Shown here: positions 10,854 through 22,345 of the stretch, piece by piece
How the letters are laid out: each line of letters begins with the position of its first letter
Position numbering within the stretch: the first letter of the stretch is position 1
The notes under the pieces: model-generated
Seen by the model: only the letters and a program-made list of their open reading frames with translations
Told to the model about the DNA's origin: nothing
The model's database searches: none
Assembly: GCA_024500155.1 (NCBI GenBank)
Contig: CM044857.1
Span: forward strand, 42,302,001-42,366,000
Source: Chenopodium formosanum
Lineage: Eukaryota; Streptophyta; Magnoliopsida; Caryophyllales; Amaranthaceae
DNA length: 64,000 bases
Reading direction: 5' to 3'
Translations under genes and position numbers: made by a program

Positions 10854-11750
10854 TTGCCCCCAAATGACCTGACTCCGATATTAAATCCAATCCCTTTCGC
10901 CCAATGGGGAATGGATATAGTAGGCCCGTTCCCATCGGCCACAGGTGGAAGAAAATTTCTGATAGTAGGAATTGACTACTTCACAAAGTGGATTGAAGCA
11001 GAACCGGTAGCGAAGATAACAACATCTGAAGTGAAAAAGTTTATATGGAAAAACATCTTCACAAGGTTTGGGTTGCCAATGGCGATGATTTTTTATCATG
11101 GAACCCAATTTGACTGTAAGCCAGTCAAAGATCTCCTAATGATGTACAAGGTGAAATTTGCTTACGCAGCAGTATGCCATCCACAGTCTAACGGCCAGGC
11201 AGAAGCAGCAAATAAGCAAATCGTGACAGCAATTAAGAAGAAGATCGAAGATGCAAAGGGCTTGTGGGCAGATTTGATACCAGAGATATTGTGGGCAAAC
11301 AGGACAACAGTAAGAGAAGCCACAGGTGAATCACCTTATACTCTAGTTTTTGGAACAGAGGCAGTCATACCAGCAGAAGTTGGGTTGCCGACATTTCGGG
11401 TTCAGCATTACTGTGAAGACCAAAATGATTTACTCCTACGACAACAATTAGATTTCTTGCCAGAGCTAAGAGAAAAAGCAGCAGTTAAGTCAGCTGTATT
11501 TAAAGAAAGAATGTCAAGAGCCTACAACAGAAGAGTATCCCATCGGCCGTTAAGTGTAGGAGATCTGGTTTTACGAAGAACAGCAGCAACTGGTAAGGGA
11601 AATGAAGATGGGAAGCTAACTGCAAGCTGGGAAGGGCCCTATCGGATTAGAGATGTCGTCATCCAAGGATCGTTTTACCTAGAAACTTTGGATGGGACAC
11701 CTCTAACAAATGTATGGAACTCAGCTGTATTGAAGAAGTACTATGTGTAA
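10854..11750 (+). pseudogene. Retrotransposon integrase
   Basis: In the same frame as RT-RNase H, separated only by the TAA at 10830. The integrase core starts at WGMDIVGPFP, whose Asp is the first acid of the DDE triad; the final Glu is in NGQAEAANK. The middle acid, expected in a DNG/DHG-TQF context, is Tyr here (codon 11094-11096, followed by HGTQF), so strand transfer should be abolished. The C-terminal region ends at a TAA at 11748-11750. The convergent antisense gene ends 1 kb further on. Confidence 0.9.
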
Positions 11751-12743
11751 TATACAAATTTTATGTGAAGCTGATATCAAGAAGGATATCAGTGATGAAT
11801 GAAGAAGTATTCAGACGATATGCATTGAAATAGGCATCCTCCATTTAACAGAACATCGTTAAATGGGACGGACAGCTCAAAACCGCTTCCATGAAGTTAA
11901 TAGTTCTACAACCTGATCAGTTGTATGCATTAACTCATGAGGTTGCTGGTTCAAAATATAATACCGGCCAAATCAATTCGAGTATACGCCGACATGAGGC
12001 ATAGCTCAGAAACTGATCGCCGAGAGGGTACCTAACTGGCTGAAACAACAAAGTAGTAGGTGACCAATGTTATAATCTGAACCACCAACAAACGGTTACT
12101 GCTCAGTGTACATAGCTCTAACACGAACTACGTACACTGGGGGGAGTAAGGGATGATATGGTATAAGGAATGATATGGTGTTCAGTGATATTCATAGTAC
12201 ATTACTGATTTGTGATATCCATAATACGTTGGTAATTTTTAATGTTATTTTTTAAGTCAGGTAACGATCTGATATCTTCCAAAGCTGAGGTTTTGAAATC
12301 TGATATCTTCAAAAGTTGGTGTTTTTTAAGAGATTTCTAAAAGTTGACGATTGTTAGCAGTTGTCGGATATCAGATAAACCACCAGGTAAACCTTTATTT
12401 CTTGCAAATTGTCTTTTATATGTTGAAACTAGCAAGGCAATATAGTTATTGTAACATTGTTAAAACAAGCGCATTAGAAAGTGATAAACAAGGATAACAC
12501 AGTTACGATAAGGGGTGTAAAAATTCGCAGACAGTTAGCAGATAATGAAAATAAAAATAAGTTTGCATGACAGATAAAGTTGACAATCGACAGGTATCAC
12601 CACAAAAAAGGGGTATATGCCGATAAAACAGTATTATCGAAATAAATGTTAACACATATAAAAGACAGTAAAAAGAGTTATAGCTGGTAAGGCCCAATAA
12701 TACAAGACCCACAAGAAGATGTCGGTGATGACTGCCCGCCCCT
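11751..12743. other. Spacer between integrase and antisense gene
   Basis: Non-coding part of the Tat element between two convergent genes. It includes a purine tract 'cactggggggagtaa' at about 12136-12150, immediately followed by 'gggatgatatgg', which echoes the element's own purine tract and LTR start (16900-16926). Confidence 0.6.
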
Positions 12744-15700
12744 TCAGGCTTGTGCATTCTCAGGCACAGGGGAGTCCAAGATGTTGGGGTCTTTGGGGCC
12801 GTCATCAGCACTGGGCACCAAATTGTACGAGTCCTCCTCAGAGAACTGCTGCGTCTCAAAGCTGGAAGGGATCTTGTAAGCTTCCTCATTGAAAGCTTTT
12901 TCAACTTTTGCCCAGTCTTCCTTCTTCCAACCGGCATCCTGAGCTACACATCTCTGGGCAGCAGTCCAACCTCCATCAAAACGATCTTGGAGCTTGGAGC
13001 AGAACTCATCTGAAGCTAAATAACGGCCCACAGCTCTCTGGGCAGCTTCCATTTGCGTAACCTTCTCCTCAAGGTTTTTGACTTTAGCCCTGGCATCGCT
13101 GAGATCCTTCTCAACTGAAGGAAGGCGCTCAATGGCTTTGTCTTTTTCAGCAATCTGAGTCTTCAGACTCTGCAATTCCAACTCCAAGCCAGCAACCTTC
13201 TCGGCCTTCATCCTCAATTCCGACAACTCCTGGTCATCTTTTTCTTTGATCTTCCTTAAATCGTCCAAGGCCTTCTCAGCATTGCTGATGATCTCTTGCA
13301 TGGCGTTCTGACTGGAGGAGGCCTGATGGTGCTTCTCTTGATAATAGCGGTACATCTCCACAAGCTCCGTACCAGACATAACGGCCTGTGAACACGAAAA
13401 ATATTCTTGAACAAAGATAAACAAAAACTAAGAAATAAGCAGTAAAATGTATAAAGCGTATAGCGGTATACAAAAAATAAAACAGATCAGTTAAGGAAAG
13501 GTAGTAGAGTAAACATACCTTCATTAAGTTGTGCATATGAGCAGCGGCGAGAGGACCGACTGGACCAGCAGGTCTGTCCATTGGAAGGGTAAGGTTACTT
13601 AGAAGCCGGTAACCAAGTGTCCCACCCTGCATTGGATCGTCAGTAATCATTGACTCATTTCGACCGACGTCCATGTTTGGCTGCCAACGGTCCCCAGAAT
13701 GGCCGGCAGGAACAGCGAAGCCTTTTAGAACTTCATCTGGAAACCGGCCAGAAACCCTTTCTATCCACTGGTTGGACCGATAAGTCAGGGCCGGAATGCT
13801 GGAATCTGACCCGACTGTAGTAGGAGCGATTGTGGTGGTTGCCTGAGCTTGACGAGGGGACTCGGCAGAGGTGAGATCTTCGATCTCAACACCCTAAATA
13901 ACCTTCTTCACAATGGCCTCAGGGCTCTTAGCTTTGTTGGTGGGTGGAGTCTTCTCGGACTCCGATTGGTCCTTCTTCTTCCCACCACGCCCTTCAGGTT
14001 GTCTAGGGCTGGAGATCACAATTCCACCACGCCGATTGGCGAGAGATGTCAGCTTTCTCTTCTTGGCGTTGTCGTCAGCCATTAATTCAGCTCTCCTCTT
14101 AGCACTAACAGCCGGTGCACGACCGCAAATTGAAGCTAAGGTGTCGTAAGAAGCGGTAGCTTTAGGACAACGCCTGAGAACTCTCTTTCCATCAGCTGAT
14201 AAGCCTAGCAACTTGTTTTCCAACTTGTCGATACCTAAAAAACAAAAGGTAAGGAAAACAATAGTAAGCTACGAGTAAACAACGTCAGAAGCAAGGTAAA
14301 AAAAAAATTAATAAATAAAAAAAAAATAATAATAATAAAACTTAGAAAGATAAGTTGTACCATGTTGGTCAGTCCAACAGAGACCGACACGAGATAACGG
14401 TGCGTTTCCCAGAATGTAACTCACATTCGGCACCCACACCGCAGGAACTAGACGGACCTTGCCGTCAACTTCATCAAGTTCAGAGATGTCAAAGTGACTG
14501 ACAGCCCTTTCTTCATGTTTACCGAGATCTCTCTCGGGGATTGAGTCGAAATGGGGATGAGGCCTGAAAAAAGTTCTCCTCAAAGGAAAGTCCTCTGGGA
14601 CCGACATAAAGAAAAACCTATCTTTCCAACCCTTGCAACTGGATAGTTTAGGATGAACGGTGTACTTATGGGGTTGAGTGTATAACGACCACCACCCGTC
14701 TGATTGACCATCCCTCTTCAAGGTAATTAACCGTCTAAATACGTTAAGGGTTAGAGGGAAATTATGATACAGCATGACCCAAACCATAGCAATAACGGCA
14801 CGGATTGTTTGGGGAGTTAATTGAACCAAACAAACATTCCAAGCCTTCAAAATTTTAGCAACGAAAGGATGTAGAGGAAAACGGAGGCCAAAATCAAAAT
14901 GTTTCAAGTAAACGGCCATAGAACCAACCGGGCAATCCAACACTGAAGCTCCAAACGGAGGGAGAGATAACTCATACCCATCAGGTAGGTTAAAGAACCT
15001 TTTTGCACGACGGCAATAGTCTTTTTCAATTGCCGTCTTCCTAAAGGCCTCACTTATTTTTGCCTTCGCGACTTTCCTCTCGTTAGCAAGAACCATGGGT
15101 TGTCGGAACTCAGCTCTATCGGTCTCGGAATTATAACCCTCATCCAGATTTTCTTCCTGGATAACCTCAGCCGTCATATCGACAATATCTTCCCTACTCT
15201 CATTGTTGATACTGTCTTCTTGAGTCTCGTCATCTCTTAAACCCGAGTTAACGGCTGAATCATGAACTGGAGATGACGGACCTTCCAGAGGGTTTGCAGG
15301 GATGTCATCCACTGGTTCTTCTTCAGAAGAACTTACAACCTGACCTTGCCCAGGTCTTTTGCTGGGTTCTGCTGCCTTAGCGGCCTCAGCTTCCTTAGCT
15401 ACTTTGGCGGCCTCAGCGGTTTCACGGGCAGCAGCTCGAGGCTGATAACTGGTACTCTTTACCCTTGGCACAGTGTTTATACCTATATTGCCAACGTTAG
15501 TGCCGTATTGATTAAAATACCGTCTCCCAGTAAATCTGCTTAAGTGATAACGGACATTAACAGGTTCAACGTCAAGAACTTCAGTATCAGCAGGGATATC
15601 AGGGTTAGAAGGGTGATAGGCACTTTCACGATGAGCAATGGTCCTATGTATCATAAAAGCGCGTTTTTCTTCTTCAGAAGATAACGTCTCAAACGGGTAG

Positions 15701-15831
15701 TCTATATTATCAGAAAGAGAGGATGAATTACCCTGATTACTACCGGTTTCTTTACCTAAAGACTGCCTAATTAAACGACGTCTAGCAGTACTAAGGTTAG
15801 GAAAATTCTCTTCAACACTATCTTCAGACAT
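12744..15831 (-). pseudogene. Spliced antisense gene of Tat element (Transposase_28-like)
   Basis: Three exons on the minus strand: 15831-14361, 14234-13519 and 13385-12744, with GT-AG introns of 126 and 133 bp. Exon lengths sum to 943 codons and phases match at both junctions, which strongly supports the model. Exon 1 starts acidic and Ser-rich, then holds a conserved globular region (about FNLPDGYELSLPPFG onward, including FGLRFPLHPFVAKIL) resembling the 'putative gypsy-type transposon' family Pfam PF04195, found in antisense extra genes of Tat elements. Exon 2 contains basic clusters such as KKRKL. Exon 3 is a long heptad-like coiled coil with an acidic tail. A TAG at 13896-13894 interrupts exon 2 at codon 604 (CAG>TAG likely). 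Function in the retroelement is unknown; regulation or DNA binding is only a guess. Confidence 0.82.
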
Positions 15832-16243
15832 TTAATTAAATATAAGAAAATAAAAACAGCATGCAAAGTCAGGGGTTAGGGTACGACAATACCTTCGATG
15901 AAAATCGCTGCTATAATGTCTAAATGATAAGAAACGATGAAGAAGGAGAGCACGCCTGAAGTACTGAAGTGCGCAGACCGAAAACAAAGAAGAGATGAAA
16001 GGTAGGAACTCTGGTCGAAAATTTTTAACTCTTTGACAGAAAACTTAGAAAAAATGCAAAGTAAAGGGAAAATGGCGTTATTTTGATCTAAAAAGGGGGA
16101 AACTGAATGGCCAGTTGAAGTGAAAGGCGGTTCAGAGATCCGACGGTTCCTAATTGATAAGTTGTTTCAAAAAGCAGCGGCAGGATTTATGACACGTGTA
16201 AAAAAAAAAAAAACCGGTTACACTACCATAACGTGCACATTGT

Positions 16244-16464
16244 AACAAGTAGACCTTGTCTGCTATCGGCATACAAGGTCACTTGGGGGGGGGGGGAAAC
16301 GGAGTTTTTCGCTCCCAGGCATTTTATAACAAGTAGACCTTGTCTGCTATCGGCACACAAGGTCACTTGGGGGGGAAAACGGAGTTTTTCGCACCCAGGT
16401 ATTTTATAACAAGTAGACCTTGTCTGCTATCAGCATACAAGGTCACTTGGGGGGGAAGAACGGT
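16244..16464 (+). repeat. Three tandem repeats, each with hairpin and G-tract
   Basis: Copies start at 16244, 16328 and 16408 (spacings 84 and 80 bp; the difference lies mainly in the G-run). Each begins aacaagtagaccttgtctgc, contains the inverted pair gaccttgt/acaaggtc and continues into 'cacttggggggg', which resembles the purine tract used at the element's end. The third copy is shorter. Confidence 0.9.
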
Positions 16465-16896
16465 TAAAAGCCAATAATAATGCAAATGGATAAAAGCCAA
16501 TAATAATACAAATGGATACAGTACAGGATTATAGTACAAAGATTGTCTTCTTACAATAACAAAATAGAAATAAAAACAATGAATGAGAATAAATCTTCTC
16601 AGCAAAAGAATATAGAGCTTGAAAGAATATAGTGAGTATGAGTCTCTGAGATATTCTCAAGCTTCGTCTGATAATGTGTGAGTATAAGCCAAGCAAGTAT
16701 AACGAACTGCGGCAACGGCAAGGTCAATAATAAAGTTTTGTTAACGCACAGTGCTTGACAGAGTACAAGAAATGTTGTCGCATGAAATTTCCAACATAAG
16801 GTGAAATTTAAAGAATGAGAAGTGGGACCCAAAGTTTGTTTAGTTCAGTTTGTTGCCTGTGTTAACTGAGAACGATGATGTATGATCATGCGTCCT

Positions 16897-16912
16897 CACT
16901 TGGGGGGCTAAT
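16897..16912 (+). other. Polypurine tract next to 3' LTR
   Basis: cacttggggggctaat lies directly upstream of the 3' LTR, the expected site of plus-strand cDNA priming. The G-run is preceded by the same 'cactt' found in the upstream tandem repeats. Confidence 0.7.
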
Positions 16913-17354
16913 TGTATGGGATGATATCTGAGTATGACCGATATCTTGTGAAGGCACGTGACCAGGCTCTAAACAGTTATGAGAGGATGCCGATATGTTC
17001 CAGAAAGAAGACATGTCGGCTTGTCGGAATTCAACACGTGGCAGCAGAAGCTCGACACTTGGCACAGAAGGCTCTACATGGATGAGAGCAACCTGTCAAG
17101 GTAGATCATTATAAATAGTAGGTAAGACCTCATTAATGAGGGCATTAATTACACTCTCTCTCTCTCTCTACTTTCTCTCTCTTACTTATTTTCTTCTCTC
17201 TTAAACACCTTCTGACTTTATCATCGGAGTGGTTATCCCCGGACTGGTCCGGGGTTAGCTAACTTCTTCTCATTGTGTAGGTTCTCAGCTTGCCGATAGG
17301 AGTATCAGGATCTCAGGTCCGAATTCTTGGGGAAATCAGGATCAGACAGAAACA
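16913..17354 (+). repeat. 3' LTR of Tat element
   Basis: 442 bp, TG...CA, nearly identical to the 5' LTR, followed at once by the catac target duplicate. Confidence 0.93.
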
Positions 17355-17512
17355 CATACAATGGTTATCTATGCATTGAAGCAGATGGGGTTGTGGTCAT
17401 TGACCCAGATGATGATCCACCTTCACATGTCGTTACTCAATGTCCCAGTGTACAGGTTTACAAGTTTATGGATTATGAGGAGAGTCTTGTCTTCCCAAAT
17501 TCTATCCCATAA
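17355..17512 (+). pseudogene. F-box gene, 3' remainder after retrotransposon
   Basis: Begins with the second copy of the target duplication catac. From 17360 it carries the last 51 codons plus stop of the F-box gene started at 4532, in the same phase, ending FPNSIP and TAA at 17510-17512. The peptide (NGYLCIEADGVVVIDPDDD...) fits the end of an FBA domain. It lacks any start of its own; the open frame that reaches into the LTR is accidental. Confidence 0.88.
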
Positions 17513-17959
17513 TTTAATTTGGTGGTAATCGAAACAATATAGAAGGGTGGGTGTCAAGGGACCTTGTCAAGGTCACAAACAAAGCTGGCTATGGTTCTGA
17601 GATGTGGGTTGATGAAAATGTGATGTTATAACTACTACTCGTAATAGTAATCCTTTTGTTGACAACCAAAGTTCATATTGTATGAATTTGTGGTTTGCAA
17701 AGCTAGTGGCTTCTATGCGGCTATGCATGTAATTCTGTATACTTAACTGTTGGTGCTATGCTCTGTGCCTCTGTATTTATGTACTAATCTACAATGAGTT
17801 GTAATATGCGTTATTTTGGATCAACTATGCAAATGTGGAAATTAATCTTTTATATTCTGCAGTTGATATATTCTACAGGGGTGGTTACATATGTTTGAAT
17901 TCTTATTAGTTAGTCTTTTATGAGCCTCAAGAAATGGCTCTTTCAACTCTGTAATTGTG

Positions 17960-18181
17960 TATCAAGCATAGCTTGGTCTAGTAGTCAAGTTTATATTTCA
18001 CAACCAAGAGGTTGTGGAATCAAACCCAATAAGAGACACTTTGGGGGTGGGGATTCCCTTACCCTTCCCCCTCACTTCCAAAGTGTCTAGCCTGCTAACT
18101 CGGATTGGGAGGATCTGTGAGAGATTCCAACCCGGTAGGGCCCTTCTCCTTACCAACCAAAAAAAAAAAAAAAAAAAAAAA
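17960..18181 (+). mobile_element. tRNA-derived SINE with poly-A tail
   Basis: Shows a box A-like 'tagcttggtctagtagt', a box B-like 'ggttgtggaatcaaac' and a 3' poly-A tail. Flanked by a 15-bp target duplication with one mismatch: aactctgtaattgtg (17945-17959) and aactctttaattgtg (18182-18196). A related copy lies near 35374. Confidence 0.88.
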
Positions 18182-19078
18182 AACTCTTTAATTGTGCAAA
18201 ATTTCCCTCCATCTCTTGATCATCACACTGCTCAAAATAGTCAGAGGCCTAAAAATTTTCAGGTGATCAGGTCAGTCTTATTTTCCTTATCAATGAACTG
18301 ATGCGTTATATGATGAAATCAACTAATGGATACTAGAGGTACCATAATATTTAAATTTAACATGTTCATACAATACAATTTTTATTGTTGATTAAAAGAG
18401 GAAAAGCGAATGATAATAAGCCGGACTAGTCCTATTGAAACCAGGTTTTTCATCCTTATGCATGCAGCTGGGAATTTAGAAATTATGGATAGGCTAGGCT
18501 AGAATTAAATACTTGGATTTCCTCATAAAAAAATCTTTAATACTTTGTTACTATGATTTATCACTTTATCATTAAACTAGTTTTTGGCCTTGGACGAGTC
18601 CGGATCATTGCTTGTATTTTGCTTGTATTATCATTATAGTTAATTTTTTTTTAAAAAAAAAATTCAATATTGAATGTTTAATTTGTCAATTTGATTAAAC
18701 ATTAGACTATTAGAGGGAGGAGACTAAGAATGTTAATTGTGGGAATATTTGATGCCCATCAACAGTTACAAAATTTTAATAGTGAATTAAGGTTGAAATT
18801 AATAAATGAATTTATGTTAGCTTATTAATTGAATATTAAATAATAGAACAATAATGTATTGAGTATCTCATACTCCGTATAAAGTTGCAAAATAAAGAGG
18901 GTTGTCAAATTAGAAAGCTATAAGGTGTAAGTTAAATCATTCTATTAAGCACAATAAGTGTTAAGAACATTATTGATAGTTTGATGGTAAATGTGAAATG
19001 TCGTCCTTAAGTTTAGTGGTTCTAATTATAACTCAATCATAAATTATTAAATTTGCATTATTGTATTGATTTTTGGTA

Positions 19079-19402
19079 CTCCCTTTGTTTCATAATGTTA
19101 GTCCATATACTATTTTGGGCGTTTCAAAAAGATATACTCATATTGAATATATTTCATTTATAACTTGATTTTTTTTTTTGGAATTAATAAGTTATGGATT
19201 GATGACATGGCTCTAAGTAAGGAAATCTATACCTTAAATTATGCAATTATGACTTGTGCTTTCCTAATAAAAATAAAAAAAGTTAAATAAGGTAAACTAA
19301 TTATGAATTATGTTGTACTTTAATGTTAAATTCCAAATATATTTCTTTTCTTATTTTATGCGATTGATTCCATATGAGACTAACATTATAAAATTGAGGG
19401 AG
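19079..19402. mobile_element. Stowaway-like MITE
   Basis: Ends ctccctttgtttcataatgt and its imperfect complement ...acattataaaattgagggag form terminal inverted repeats of more than 20 bp, extended by 'tagtcycatatg'-type matches. TA dinucleotides flank both ends, as for Tc1/mariner-type insertions. Confidence 0.8.
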
Positions 19403-20909
19403 TATTTACTATAGATGAATTGGTCTTGATCTGTCATTAACATTGCTCATGTGTCGCCAAATATATTAAAGGAAGAGTGACACATGTCGATATCATACTA
19501 TGTATCCTTTTGACGTTTAAAAATATTATAGATTTTGAGAGATATTTATTTTATTTTTTTTAAGAACTTAGGTAGTGATTTGAAAAAAGCTTTAATGAAA
19601 ATTTGTGTATGTTAAACGAGTAGGTTGATGAGGAATTTTCCTTAGGATGCTAGCGTAGACTCGTCACTCGTGAAATGCGTGATTGAACACATTGCATTAT
19701 TGCAAGGGTTTTGGTAGGTCAAATTGTCAAAGTCAATAATAATACCAAAGAAAAGAGGGAAAAAAGAAAAAAAGAAGAAAGAAATTTTAAGAAATTACTC
19801 CATAAGTGATTAATGGCCGGATAATAAATTTGAAATAAAATGGCAGATGTCACTGCTAATCTGCTATAGTACATAACTACGTATAAAAATAGAATAAATG
19901 AATTGACTAAAAAAAGAGTGGACCTATAGTTTTACTTGTATAGTTTTATACTCCCCTTTTAATTATAAGTTTAAGAGATCTCGAGGTTGTCATAATTAAA
20001 GCCTTGTTTTGGCCACTTTCTCCTTAAATTAAACCAATAAATAAACACATTCACTCATTGTGTAATACCAACCATTGTTACTGTCTTACTGATAAGCATG
20101 GGTGGCCGATACTACATCACATAACTGGTCCAAAACACAAGTTCCCTAGTACATACCGATAACAATTACATTCCATTATCGTATTTCACCCTACGTTACT
20201 TGCGTAACTGTGAGCGTGCACGGTGCACCATGGAAGCTTATCCGTTCGCGGGTGCATTGACCTCGGCCTTTTCGAGCATGTTATCGACTAGCATTCAAGA
20301 TGGTCTAAGGCAAGCCGGGGCTTCGAAGGCTCAACTCCAAACCATGACAAAGAAAATCATTTCCATCCAAGAGTTTTTGGAAGATGTACGCAACACAAGG
20401 CAAGCAAGGGGTGAACACTGAATGTATCACCCTCCAACTAAATCATTGGTGTAAAAAAGTCAACGATTTGACTTTTTTTGTTGAGAATACTATCGATAAT
20501 ATGAGACCGTTCGTAGGAATAATCGATCATCGTTCAAGAAGACGGCTTTGTTATCTCTTGCTTTTTGTATGTCTCGTAGGATTAGCAAGATCCTCTCTTT
20601 GTTGGATGAGCTCGTAAAGGAGACTACTAAGATGAATACAATGAGGGGCCGCACAGTTAATGTAACGACCCCTCGTTATAGTCGTAACGGCAGTGATCCA
20701 TTGGATCAAACTTTCGTGTTTGAAGGAAGGAAAACCGATGAAGAAACAATTGTAAACAAATTGCTTAGTTCAAACGACGCTGGAGGTTACTTTTTCACGA
20801 TCGCAATAGTCGGAATGGGAGGTAATTCTTTTATTTGCGTACTCATGATTCATGAAACACGTGGTCCTACGTTAGTTTTTAAATAAGTACTGTTCTTATC
20901 TTAGACTTA

Positions 20910-21273
20910 GAGCAAGTTTAGCCCCAATACTTAGGGTAACATCATCATCTTGAATCTTATGACTTATGTTTAAAACTTTTCCTATTTTTCTTCATAAATC
21001 TCAAGTAAGTCTCAAGTTGAGTCTTGAAATTGCAAAACTCAACTTAAGACTTGAGATTAAGACCCACCTCACTTTTATTTTTATTATCCTTTTTTTTTTT
21101 TTTTTTTTTTTACACTTTTCTATGTATGTCATATATGTGAGTCTTAGGGCTAAAGTGATAAATTTGTACAAGTCTTAGTGAGACTTAACAAGAATTTAAT
21201 GACATCATTTTTAATGGGAACTGCCAAAAATGATGTCACATCCAAGTATTAAGAGTTTGGGCTAAATTTACTC
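20910..21273. mobile_element. PIF/Harbinger-like MITE in NLR intron 1
   Basis: 364 bp with terminal inverted repeats gagcaagtttagccc / gggctaaatttactc (2 mismatches in 15), flanked by TTA on both sides (20907-20909, 21274-21276), the target size of PIF/Harbinger elements. The interior has further 'cttaagact'-type inverted words. Confidence 0.8.
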
Positions 21274-21495
21274 TTAACTCTGCTATGTTCTTTTCTAAGT
21301 TATTTTTGTTCAACGAAAATTTAATAATATCAATTACTTCGTTTCACAAAAAAAAAAAAAAAAAAGCTGATAATAATACTCAGTATATTTTTCTACTTAG
21401 GTTATTAGCAAAATAATCTCTATTATATGAGTTAAAGAGGCGAGGAGAGATTTTTACTTAAATTTAAAATTCTCTGTTTTTGCAAATGATCATGC

Positions 21496-21532
<37 letters not shown>

Positions 21533-21566
21533 CATATCATTATTTGACAAATTAAAAATATATATA

Positions 21567-21657
21567 CTTCCTCCATTATGAATTACTCACAACAAAGGGG
21601 TATTATTTGTGAGACATAAAATATTCCTTTGTTGCGAGTAATATGTAAGGGAGGGAG
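21567..21657. mobile_element. Short Stowaway-like MITE
   Basis: 91-bp fold-back unit, cttcctccattatgaattac ... ggagggag, with TA on both sides. Both arms also share actcacaacaaagg / cctttgttgcgagt. Confidence 0.8.
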
Positions 21658-21772
21658 TATATAAAAAAGTAAATATAGTCCAAAATCATGAACCCAAAAT
21701 AAGTCATAATTGATTAATTAATAAAGCAAAGCATCAAAACAAAAAGGTAAATATATATACAAAAAGGCAAAA

Positions 21773-21941
21773 GCTAATAAACGCCCCCGGACGTTAGATA
21801 AGAGAATTAAAATGGAAATATTAAAGCAAAATTAACATTAATTACACCAAACAACGCGTGATTTTGCCATGCATTCCTAACTTAATACCATTTCAACCAA
21901 TATAATTATTCTTTATCTAACGCCTCAGGGCGCTCGTTAGC
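21773..21941. mobile_element. Fold-back MITE with long terminal inverted repeats
   Basis: gctaataaacgcccccggac and the complement of the right end (gctaacgagcgccctgaggc) match over roughly 30 bp with scattered differences, including the shared 'gttagataa'. Superfamily not assigned; no convincing target duplication. Confidence 0.7.
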
Positions 21942-22020
21942 AAGATCCATGCAAAAATTACCAAAAATATACAAGAAAACATTAATCAGACAATTGTGAT
22001 TGATGATCCTTTAATAAGCT

Positions 22021-22345
22021 CTATTTTATTAAAAATGTTAAGGTTGGTGAGCGCACACAATGGATGCAAATTAAAGATGTAGAGATTAAGTAGTAACAAT
22101 AAAGAAGAATAAATAAAAGCAAGGAAAATAGAAAAAAGAGCCTACCGTAGGAAATATTAACTCTGATCTATTTTATTGAAAATGTTAGGGTTGGTGAGTG
22201 TACACAATAAATTAAAGTTGTAGAGATTAAGTAGTAACAATAAAGAAGAATAAATAAAAGCAAGGAAAATAGTAAAAGGAACCTATACGGTAGGAAATAT
22301 TAACTCTAATCTATTTTATTAAAATGTTAGTGTTGGTGAATGCAG
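22021..22345 (+). repeat. Tandem repeat, about 145-bp unit, 2.2 copies
   Basis: Copies begin at 22021, 22168 and 22311 with 'ctattttatt...atgttagggttggtga'. They share the block agattaagtagtaacaataaagaagaataaataaaagcaaggaaaa (long, position about 22082-22128 in copy 1). The array lies in NLR intron 1. Confidence 0.85.

Larger units (their letters stand above)
15832..16912. other. 3' untranslated region of Tat element
   Basis: Contains the upstream region of the antisense gene (promoter expected on the minus strand, no motif assigned), the three-copy tandem repeat at 16244-16464 and the terminal purine tract. No further gene seen. Confidence 0.65.
5505..17359 (+). mobile_element. Tat-lineage Ty3/gypsy LTR retrotransposon in F-box gene
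   Basis: Element proper spans 5510-17354 (11,845 bp). It is bounded by near-identical LTRs (439 and 442 bp, TG...CA) and flanked by the 5-bp target duplication catac (5505-5509 and 17355-17359). Order on + : LTR, gag, protease, RT, RNase H, integrase, then an intron-bearing gene on the opposite strand, a tandem-repeat 3' region, a purine tract and the LTR. RT signature NKACPKDCYPLPRID and a DGGSS protease are typical of the Tat lineage; an antisense extra gene and amplified 3' tandem repeats are known from Tat/Retand-type elements. The LTRs differ by about three isolated substitutions, a CT-repeat length change and one small scrambled site (around 5832 / 17243), so the insertion is recent. 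The copy is defective: three in-frame stops, a lost integrase catalytic residue and a nested solo LTR. Confidence 0.93.
17513..20229. other. Intergenic region with SINE and MITE
   Basis: No gene found. It holds the F-box gene's 3' flank, a SINE (17960-18181), a Stowaway-like MITE (19079-19402) and AT-rich sequence up to the first NLR exon. Confidence 0.65.

Noticed and set aside
18014..18301. Open frame with Lys run
   Set aside because: Translation of a SINE and its poly-A tail.
22021..22345. CRISPR-like array
   Set aside because: Units are about 145 bp tandem copies without unique spacers, in a plant intron.
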